Assembly: GCA_029964075.1 (NCBI GenBank)
Contig: CM057136.1
Span: forward strand, 13,256,381 to 13,320,380
Reading direction: 5' to 3'
Origin: Patiria pectinifera
Lineage: Eukaryota; Echinodermata; Asteroidea; Valvatida; Asterinidae
Length of the DNA: 64,000 nucleotides
The translations under genes and the position numbers were made by a program. Numbering within the stretch: position 1 is the first letter of the stretch; the number at the start of each line of letters is the position of its first letter. The notes below the pieces were generated by a model. That model did no database searches, was not told where the DNA came from, and saw only the letters and a program-made list of their open reading frames with translations. Below are positions 55,901 through 64,000 of the stretch, in pieces.

Positions 55901-56653
55901 ATCAATTCAAGGCTTGCATTTTAGAATTTCAATGCCAGACGCATTATCCAGTATATCCAGAGGCTGTGCCTCAAATATACACTCATAATACGAGGGTGAA
56001 CTTTTCTGCGTCATGATTTTTTTGATTGCGACGGTAATATTTGACCAATGATATATTTTTGAGACGTTAGGATCGTCTTGACTAAGAACCAGGTTAAACA
56101 AAAGATACAAGGATTGTGCATGTCTACTTTGTATTTTTTTACGCTCTAACTATTTAAAACCCCAATTTTTTACAGGTTACTCTGCAGCCTGGTGTAATGC
56201 CAACTTTGATAATGTCAGTCCATGGATACAGGTTGACTTCAATGGCACAGTCACCATCACTGGTTTGATCACCCAGGGGCGCGAAGATCTCGACCAATGG
56301 GTGACCGAGTACCAAGTGACGTACAGTAATGACGCTCAGTCCTGGTTTCACGTGACTGATGCAGACGGCACACCAATAAAGGTAAATATTCAACACTCAG
56401 AAAAGTTGTACGCTAACTATCATTATACGCCATTGTTATCAATGCTATTTAACTGATAATATTTATTTTCGAACCTATATATGATGAATACCACCTACGT
56501 TCTTTTTGTTTACAGTTCCCTGGTAACACAGATAGGAACACGCTGGTAACTACTCGGTTGCCGTTTGCCTTGCACACCAGAATCCTGCGCATTCACCCCA
56601 CTGATTGGAACGACCATTGCAGCATGAGGTTTGAAGTGATTGGCTGCTATTAG
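52902..56653 (+). CDS. Secreted four-Cys module plus F5/8 type C domain protein
   Basis: Five exons: 52902-52986, 53873-54082, 54978-55106, 56176-56381, 56516-56653. They join in phase to 255 aa ending TAG. Exon 1 encodes a hydrophobic signal peptide (about 8-24). Exon 2 alone encodes residues 29-98, a module with C32, C55, C57 and C97 that I do not recognise. Exons 3-5 encode one F5/8 type C (discoidin) domain from C100, with PLGMEDKRITDDRITASS, to C254; the first and last Cys normally pair. Such domains bind carbohydrate or phospholipid outside the cell. No membrane anchor follows, so it is probably secreted. The start was chosen because it gives the signal peptide. Its upstream block is shared with the PAN/F5/8C gene at 63.2 kb. 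Exon 3's acceptor (TTTTAAAG) is weak. Confidence 0.82.
54290..54880 (+). mobile_element. CACGT-type repeat, copy in F5/8C intron 2
   Basis: From CAATTGGTCAAGTGCACGTC to GGGTAATTATCAGC and AGCACATTTATT. It matches 57427-58060 in the opposite orientation and, in part, 11607-11790. Confidence 0.65.
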
Positions 56654-56689
56654 TCAGAATATTTACATTGTCGATGATTCAGTCGAGCG

Positions 56690-57058
56690 AATTAGCCATT
56701 TGCGAATAACCTATACCCTTTGCGAGTTACATTTGAATGCTTGGCACGTTTTAAATTTGAATTCTCCAGACCAAAGACACTGTTGCTATATCACAGGGTT
56801 TGGGGCAAGCTCTTGCACAGTTACGTATAAGAGACGCTCAGCACCAATACATTGTTCATAATGGGTGAGAACTTGGCACAAATACACCAGACCATTCCGG
56901 AGCTGGGGGTTGCTAGCGTAAGGCTTGCCCCGAATCACGTCATATAGCAAATTACAGTCTCTTTGGTCTGGAGAATCCAAAGTTAAAATGTGCCAAGCAT
57001 TCTCGCAAGCCACTCAGGGAACGTTACTCGAATTCAATTCGCAAATGGCTTATTCTAA
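56690..57058. mobile_element. Inverted-repeat element in the 3' flank of the F5/8C gene
   Basis: Arms 56690-56807 and 56923-57058 are inverted copies with small gaps, sharing GCTTGGCAC and TCTCCAGACCAAAGA. A spacer of about 115 bases lies between. It may fall within the 3' UTR. Confidence 0.7.
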
Positions 57059-57426
57059 TAAAGCTTATTATAGGCTTTAACTACAAAAGAAAAATAATGT
57101 TTATGCTTGTAAATACTGGATTTAAACTTCGTGAATTTCATTTACACTATAACGATGGACGTTTGAAGCGTACATTTAGAATGTGGGTAGAGGTAATCAG
57201 TAAGTGAATTTAATTAAACTGAATATATTAAACAAAATCATGCAAGTTTGTTAGAATTCAAACGAAAATGAGGACAATAATAAGCACGGTTAGTTAATCA
57301 TCATGGAGGTTAAGGCTTTACATTGAAAACGAAAATTAATCTGTAAAAAAAGTTACGTATGATAGTAACATTTGTAGCTAAAATGTCGGTTTATTTCACG
57401 TTCAATTGATTGTCATTCAGTTATTT

Positions 57427-58060
57427 TAATAAGGGAATAAATGTGTGCTCCGGAGGTTTTTATCACTCGTTTAATACCGCTTAGAGTCTGGGTGCTGATA
57501 ATTACCCGAGCCGGAGGCGAGGGTAATTATCAGCACACAGACTCTAAGCGGTATTAAACTGAGTGATAAATACCGACCGAGCACTTATTTATTCTCATTC
57601 ATAAATACCTTATCCGTAAAAAAATATCAAATAATTCGTTCAAAAAATCCCGATTTTGTTCAACAAGTTCACTTCATGCTTTTTTAAACATCCCTCTAGC
57701 AAAATAATGGAGTGTTCAGCTGGCGAGTAAGATGTAAACAACCCTTTTATGGAGATTGACGCACGCGTAACATGTTCTGCGCGATGTCACGCAGAACGCA
57801 CCTGGGGCGTTGCGTTTTGAATCTAGAACTATAAAATTCTGACTCGCTTGTAGTGTTGCGCATGCCTACGTGAGGATTGTGAACGTTCAACCAATGACAC
57901 GGTAAGAGGCACTGGATTTTTAGGAGTCCACATTTTATTGTGACACTGGAAAAGTGTTTAAGACCAGCTAGCCATGTCTTTATCATCCGTTTAATACCGG
58001 CCACGTGACGGGCTCTCGACCAATAGGAATAGCTAAACTGTCTGAGGTATTTATGAAATA
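57427..58060 (-). mobile_element. CACGT-type repeat, full inverted copy
   Basis: Reverse-oriented relative of 54290-54880. It contains an extra strong palindrome at 57474-57556 (arms with GCTGATAATTACCC and GGGTAATTATCAGC). Confidence 0.65.
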
Positions 58061-59239
58061 CGGATGGCATCCTTTTTAGCTGTTATTATCGTGTTTATTG
58101 TGGTACATATTATTTTAAACATTTAATTCACTAGCAAGTTCCACTGTATAAGGCCTTGATCTTTAACGTGTTGTTTCAAACTTGAGTTAGTTTTGCGGTA
58201 AACTGGTCCTCAAATTGTGATATAAAAAACACCATCGGAGAACCACCCGCTTTATTTCAATAATTTCTTAATAATAATCAGTTTGTATCTCAACATTAAA
58301 CGTCAATTTTGGTCGTTGGTAGGGAAGTAGGCATATGGATGCTGCCTTTTTTTAATAAGGAAAAGAAAAACCGAAAAGATTTAATTTCGAGCGGCATTAA
58401 TCACAAATTCCGACCAGTTTCCCTCGACTGGCGAGGCAGCTGGTTGAATCTCGATTGTTAGAAATATATTGTGCTCTTTCGAGCTCGCTAAATTGGAAAC
58501 ATAGAAGGCAAGGCATGGTTTTTATTAAAAAGATGTTTGCTCCTATTGATGAGGAATTCACTAGTGGTATTCTGATTCTTGTGTTTATTTTGGAACAGGG
58601 AACGAGGCACAAGCAATATGAAATATGACTTTTGGCTGGTAACCTATTTTTGTTAAGCAGAAAATGTTGGTGCTTAGCAAATTCCCGTGCTTAAGCGGCT
58701 TCACGAAATAGGCCCCAGAATGTCAATTTCGCCTATGGTTAATTAACTCTTGGTGGCGCTGTGATTGCGCGCCATATACTTTCCGCTCCGACCACAATGT
58801 TCAATGCCGACATTTCTAGAAAGTTCTTCACCAAAATTGAGGTTCTCCCCTCAAATTATGACCCTACAGTCAGAGGTAATTTGATTTCTGTAGTTTATAA
58901 ATCATAGAATTAACTAATGATATCATTTTGAGTTCAAACTTTAGCGTCATTTTGGTACTGTTTTGAGACTAAAGTTTGTTCCGATTAGATCAGTTGCAAA
59001 CTGCGTTTGTGCAGCGCTAGCGTGATATGATTTAATGATACATGTGCCATGATTTCCTTATGAGGCTTATAAGACCTAGTGCGCCACTCCTCTCATGATC
59101 ATGCAGCCTGCATTAGATCGGGGGCATATTTTGGTAGATTGAAGAAGTTATTAGTGCAACATTTAAGTGAGGAAAAAATGACCTAAGTTTGTGCACGTGT
59201 AGATTTAAAATATGAAACTACCCCACTGTCATGCTTAAC

Positions 59240-59403
59240 GTATATCCGGTTCGTAAGTGTGACGTCATCTCAACTTACTGTACATGGTGTAGGATAGCGC
59301 CAATGGAACCGGAAGTTAACGCAACTTGAGTGTTTAGCCCATGGGCGCTCGTAATCAGTGGTGCGTGCGCGTGTATGACGAAGTCACTTACGAACCGGAT
59401 AGT
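59240..59403. mobile_element. Small MITE with TATCCGGTTCGTAAGTG ends
   Basis: TATCCGGTTCGTAAGTG at the left is mirrored by CACTTACGAACCGGATA at the right, about 160 bases apart. There is no coding capacity. Confidence 0.7.
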
Positions 59404-59978
59404 GCATGATAGATGCGACTTGGTATACGCGCCCAGCTGCAGTTATCTTCCGTTATAATTCAAATGAGGAAAGCATTTGTGACTAGTTGAATTTGAAGTC
59501 AAAGTAAAAATCTGTTTGATGTCTTTTTTCCTTCCATTTGTTTTTAAACATTTTCCACCTTTTGGTCTCAGTTTTCAAGATAATCATGCCTTCAAACTTT
59601 CAAGAGGTAATTGATTTCTTTTTGTCAAGCAGTGACATCACGTTTATACGTTTAGATATTGGAGACGTGCACACGCACGCAGTAATCAAGACGTTTGCCA
59701 ATTCACGTATGAAAGAAGGCTGGGCAGCGCGCAGCATTTACTTTCTTTAGTCTGGCGTAAAGTTCTAAAGAACAGATTCTGACCTGAAAACCATCCGTTT
59801 ATTGTTAGGAATTGGAGATCGATAAGCCAACTGGCGCACTGACCGTGTCGAGGCCGACACAAATTAAATTCCATCTTGTGTGGTATGCACAAGATGGCCG
59901 TTGACCGCACAGTCTTATCAAAGTTTCGAAAAGGGTGCACGCAACTTAATACAGCTGAACATTATTAAACGAAACGGC

Positions 59979-60248
59979 ATGAATTTTCCCATATGTCAGC
60001 TATGGCATATAGCCAGTGCTGTTTGGTACTTTGCTCTATTCGCCATTTGCGTGATCCAGAGCGAAGCTGCCTCTAATCTCCCTACCGTGACATCTTCGGA
60101 TTTTACGGCTGCCTCACAGTTCAACAGCCCCGTCAAATATCGAGTGATTCGGTCAAGCCAGCGCGGATCTCGCCTGAGGGAACTTATAAACTTAGATTTT
60201 CGGAAATTTGAATTAGAATTAAGAATTGAGAGCTTAAGTGTAATTTGA
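59979..60248 (+). pseudogene. Truncated signal-peptide/PAN exon, copy 1
   Basis: Starting at the conserved ATG, it encodes the signal peptide (FALFAICVIQSEAAS) and the first part of the PAN region up to SSQRGSRLR. The sequence then departs from the other two copies exactly where the first PAN cysteine should be and runs to a TGA at 60246-60248. No PAN cysteines and no F5/8C exon follow. It is most likely a dead gene fragment from tandem duplication. Confidence 0.7.
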
Positions 60249-61297
60249 CTCGAAACTTGTGTGATCTAGAATTGAGATGATGTCACAAGCCATAAATATT
60301 GAAAAGTCTTTGTGGAAGAATAATTTTTGGAACAAGTACATTTTGACTCCTGTTTTCCAGCTGTTTGTCTTCGTTGCCTGGGCGTCCTTTATCTAATCAT
60401 TTAAGCGAACCTCCTATGACGTACGCTACATTAGCATCGTTTACCCGACCGTTTTTGTTACGTTTAGTGTAGCCAAAACATGTAGGCCCCTATAATTATG
60501 TCAACCTGCAATATATTTTCCCTCATTCAATGAATTTTTACTGCATGTATTGAAACTGTTACGAAAAAGCATCTTGACTTCGGGACACTTAAACTATTTG
60601 GCAAAAGTCATGTTAATATTAAATCTAGCGCGTAAAGACACTTGAACATTTGAAAACTTCTCATTATAGTGTACGTATAGTACGTGATAGATGGCTTTGT
60701 ATTATGCTTGTCAAACACACTGCCGATATCTCTCATTAGAATTCAGTTATTTCAAGTTAGACGAGAACAACATGGAAAAGGCAAATTAAATTTGAAGTCG
60801 AATTTAAAATGACTTGTTTTATTTTCTCCCTCCATTTGTTTTCAAGATTGTCCACCTTTTCTCGGTTTCAATATACATGTACATGCAATAGTTTCAAGAT
60901 TATGGTTGATTTCCTTTTTAAGCAGTGACAACGCCTGTAAACGTTACTCGTTGAGCCGTGCAAGCCGCAACAAGTTCATTAGTTTGCCAAAACGTATGAA
61001 AGAAGGCTGGGCACTGGCAACGCAGTATAATTGCTTTCTTAGTCTTGCGTAAATTTAATGGCCAAATTCTGACCTACAATGATCGTCCGTTTCTTGTTGG
61101 CCGACACCATTGTGAATAGGCGATCGATAAGCCAACTCTTTCGTTTATTGCTCGCCGTACATACGCAAATTGACCATTTCGTGCATGTAGAATACGATCG
61201 TACGTCGTTTCCACTTGGCCGCATGGCGCACTAGTCTTTTGAAACAGTTTCGAAATAATTATACGCGATGCATTTACAACTGAGCCAACGAAACGAC

Positions 61298-61632
61298 ATG
61301 AATTCCCCCACGTATCAGCGATGGCATACAGGCCAGGTTGTTTGGTACTTTGTTCTATTCGCCATTTGCGTGATCCAGAGCGAAGCTGCCTCTAATCTCC
61401 CTACCGTGACATCTTCGGATTCCACGGCTGTTTCACGGTACAACAGCCCCGTCAAATATAGAGTGATTCGGTCAAGCCAGCGCGGATCTCGCCTGAGGTG
61501 TGCCGCGGCCTGCCTCAAGGATGACTACTGCATGATACTTCAGTTATACCAAAACTGCCAGACAGTGTGAATTGTGCGATGACACGATCGTTTCGACCAA
61601 CGAGGAGCACTTGAAGTACTACAGGAGAAGCG
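61298..61632 (+). pseudogene. Frameshifted signal-peptide/PAN exon, copy 2
   Basis: It keeps the signal peptide and PAN start through CAAACLKDDYC. Compared with the intact copy at 63.2 kb there is then one extra base near 61525-61535. This shifts the frame and gives a TGA at 61567-61569. The lost frame is still recognisable to the donor GGTGAGAC near 61631. No F5/8C exon follows before the next copy. It is probably a recent pseudogene. Confidence 0.75.
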
Positions 61633-61683
61633 GTGAGACTTTTAATTTTGTTGCTGTTTAAAAATAACAATTAAAAACTAGAT

Positions 61684-63151
61684 TTTGTATTTGAATGTTT
61701 GTGAGGAAAAGAAGTTAGCTTTAACAATTTTCTTTGTCTAGTGACGAGGTAGAAAATATTATACAGTGTTTAAATCCTTTGATGCTTTTAATGATTGGTC
61801 TAAGTATTTTTAAAGCAATAATTGTATCATTCATGTTATTTGACGTCTTGTCATGCATCGGTTGATATTTAAAATGCATTTCGCAAAGCCATGATGGCTT
61901 CTATATGAGCTAGTGAAGATTATTCAAAACGAAGAGTTAAAGAGACTTTGATTTAAGAAAAAACGATTGAATAATTCAAAATGAAATCTCGCATAAGACA
62001 AAACTCACAAAAGGGTGCCCTCGGCACATCGCACTGCATTCTACGTATTTTACTGAAACGTGCAGTGCGCACAATTTTAACCAAATTATAATTGTATACA
62101 CACAAGTCATATTCACAGTGCGATTTCTGTGCGTTTGTTCTCCCCTAAAATTGATGTCACAGCGAGAAACCATTGTGTCTGCATTTTAACTCGCAACGAG
62201 GCAAACTTATACTTTCACGGACAAAAATCGTTCAAACAACATTTGCAAACATCAAAAAACAAAACTACCAAATTATCATGAAATACCTTACTGGACTGTT
62301 TGTTAGTGAATGACAGTCTAAAGCATCCTGTGAAATCATGGCACCTATAGTGTGCTGTCATTTTCAAGAAGAGTGGTATTTTTGTACCGATTTCCAACGC
62401 TGGCTTTTTTTCCTTCAAAAACTGCCCCCAATTTACCATATTTAGTTAGTCCACATCTGTTTGCAATCGATTGCACACCTTTGAACGGGTACAAGCCAGC
62501 TAGACTGTTTCCCTGACCTTACAATTCGTAGACCTATTAATAATTGCTCCGTTTCATCTTACGTGGGATCCGGGAACCAGAGGCTACAGGGAGCATGTTT
62601 GTTTTTCTTGGTTTTTCCAGCATCTAAGAACACAAATCTCCAAACAAGTCAGTGTGGCAATATTTGCCATTAAATATACTAACCCCCAAATCCATCCATT
62701 TCTGAACATTACAGCAAAAGAAAATGTTGTATATTCCATTTAAAGCTGGATTGGTGTTGTGTGCAAGATAACAAAAGTTTTTAAATCTACAAACTACTTT
62801 ACCGGCTCTGCAAAGAACCGGGCGAGAGGTTCCATCGAAAGAGTATCAATTTTAATAATTGCGAGTTGGATTAAGGCCTTTAGTATCACTGGAGCCAGAC
62901 GTTATGTCTATCCATGTTCATCATATTTTTTTTTCTTCACAACTAATTCCTCTATCCATGAGGCGCCCAAGGACAGAATTTACTTCATTATTTCAAAGCT
63001 ATACCAGTGACGAGAAATAAACTGAGAGATTCAAGCACTTTAATTTGATGGACCAAACGCTGGGGTTGTGCTTAATGAAGCAACAAGTGACTAATTACCT
63101 TTTTTTGTGCTCAGTAATAACAATGTAATGAATAAAGGACCAAAGCATGCT
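61684..63151 (+). repeat. 1.47-kb duplicated block, copy 2
   Basis: Direct copy of 51256-52687. Its left edge lies in what would be intron 1 of the broken PAN copy 2. Its right edge lies about 70 bases before the start of the intact PAN/F5/8C gene. It contains the degraded TTAA MITE (about 62237-62739). Confidence 0.85.
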
Positions 63152-63218
63152 GTCATGCAGCACTGTTCGGAAGTTCGTGTCAGCACATACCACTAGGCTG
63201 TTGTGCAGGAAAGTCGCC

Positions 63219-63936
63219 ATGAATCTGCCAATTTGTCAGCTATGGCATGACTATGTTATTTGGTGTTTTGCTCTATTGGCCGTTTTCGTGGTCCAGGGTG
63301 GAGCTGCCTCTAACCCCCCTACCGTCACATCTTCGCGTTTCACGGCTGAATCACAGTTCAACAGCACCGTCAAATATCGAGTGATTCGGTCAAGCCAGCG
63401 CGGATCTCGCCTGGGGTGTGCCGCGGCCTGCCTCAATGAAGTAAACTGCAGCTACTTCAGTTACACCAAAGATACCAGACGGTGTGAATTGAGTGATGAC
63501 TCGATCGTTGCAACCAACGAAGAGAAGTTGAAATACTACAGGAGAAGCGGTGAGACTTTTTATTTTTGTGGCAGTTAAAAAAAAAACAGTTTGCAAACTA
63601 GAACTGCGAGGGAAAATGTTTTATACGTGTATTTTAAAGGCCTTAATTTGCAAACTTGTATCTCTATAATGTATCCTAAGATCATTTTCTTGCTACAGTT
63701 CAGGAGTCGTGGCAAATAGACCCTTTAAATTTTTGTTTTCTTTTATTAAAATGGTCATTGGTATAAAACCTGTTCTCGGAACGATCGCACATTTTCCTCA
63801 GGTGACTTTTCTTGCTCTGTTGAGGGACCTCTCGGGATGGAAGATGGTCGCATCCCGGATGAAAGCATCACAGCTTCGTCTTTTTGGAATAACAGCGCTG
63901 CTCATGCCCCACCCAGGGCGAGACTGAACACTAAAG
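63219..63936 (+). CDS. Secreted PAN/apple plus F5/8 type C protein, cut by window end
   Basis: Exon 1 63219-63549 and exon 2 63802-63936 join in phase; the gene continues beyond the window. Residues 1-30 form a signal peptide. The following region is a short PAN/apple-type domain with C67, C71, C77 and C89 (CAAACLNEVNC then CELSDD). Exon 2 begins an F5/8C domain: CSVEGPLGMEDGRIPDESIT. PAN and F5/8C domains both bind sugars or proteins outside cells, so an adhesion, lectin or immune role is possible but inferred. An in-frame ATG at 63147 exists; 63219 is preferred because the two pseudogene copies share it. The last exon ends at a good donor (GTAAGC) at 63937. Confidence 0.8.
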
Positions 63937-64000
63937 GTAAGCATTTCTATTTGAGATTAAACATGTTATACTTTTTACAGCTATTTAAAACAAGGCTCTT

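Larger units (their letters stand above)
56654..59978. other. Spacer between F5/8C gene and first PAN copy
   Basis: It holds a foldback-like element right after the stop (56690-57058), the repeat 57427-58060, a small MITE (59240-59403) and unique AT-rich DNA. The last 500 bases (59450-59978) resemble the region upstream of the second PAN copy (60770-61297), so they are part of the local duplication. No other exon is supported. Confidence 0.5.

Overview
This is animal nuclear DNA. Every gene has many small exons with GT-AG introns. The products are metazoan families: P450s, KAT8/MOF, HGSNAT, and secreted PAN and F5/8C proteins. Non-coding DNA is AT-rich and full of small non-autonomous transposons and tRNA-derived SINEs. 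The gene families, together with the expanded P450 and discoidin-domain genes, suggest a marine invertebrate deuterostome. My best guess is an echinoderm such as a sea star, but the species is inferred and not proved. I spliced all gene models by hand, requiring GT-AG sites, matched phases and family alignment.

Layout. 0.5-13.6 kb (minus strand): two tandem cytochrome P450 genes of the CYP2 clan, each encoding 505 aa and about 87% identical by my count. Copy B lacks one intron that copy A has. 16.7-22.8 kb (plus): a complete 11-exon CYP4 gene, also 505 aa. 25.1-32.4 kb (minus): a complete 10-exon KAT8/MOF histone acetyltransferase gene, 453 aa. 35.4-49.8 kb (minus): a complete 17-exon HGSNAT-like lysosomal acetyltransferase gene, 645 aa. 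52.9-56.7 kb (plus): a small secreted protein with an unrecognised four-cysteine module and an F5/8 type C domain, 255 aa. 60-64 kb (plus): three copies of a signal-peptide plus PAN/apple exon. Two are broken, and the third runs into an F5/8C exon at the window edge.

The genes do not form one pathway. There are three themes: local P450 amplification (CYP2-clan pair beside a CYP4), two housekeeping genes (KAT8, HGSNAT), and a young cluster of secreted discoidin-domain genes that is duplicating and changing its N-terminal modules.

Mobile DNA fills most introns and spacers. The clearest case is a 939-bp foldback element in KAT8 intron 1, with near-perfect 439-bp arms and a perfect 9-bp target duplication. 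A second foldback sits in HGSNAT intron 1. Others are TTAA-flanked elements with a covarying central palindrome, two SINE families, and a hAT-like insertion that appears to have landed on a CYP4 splice donor.
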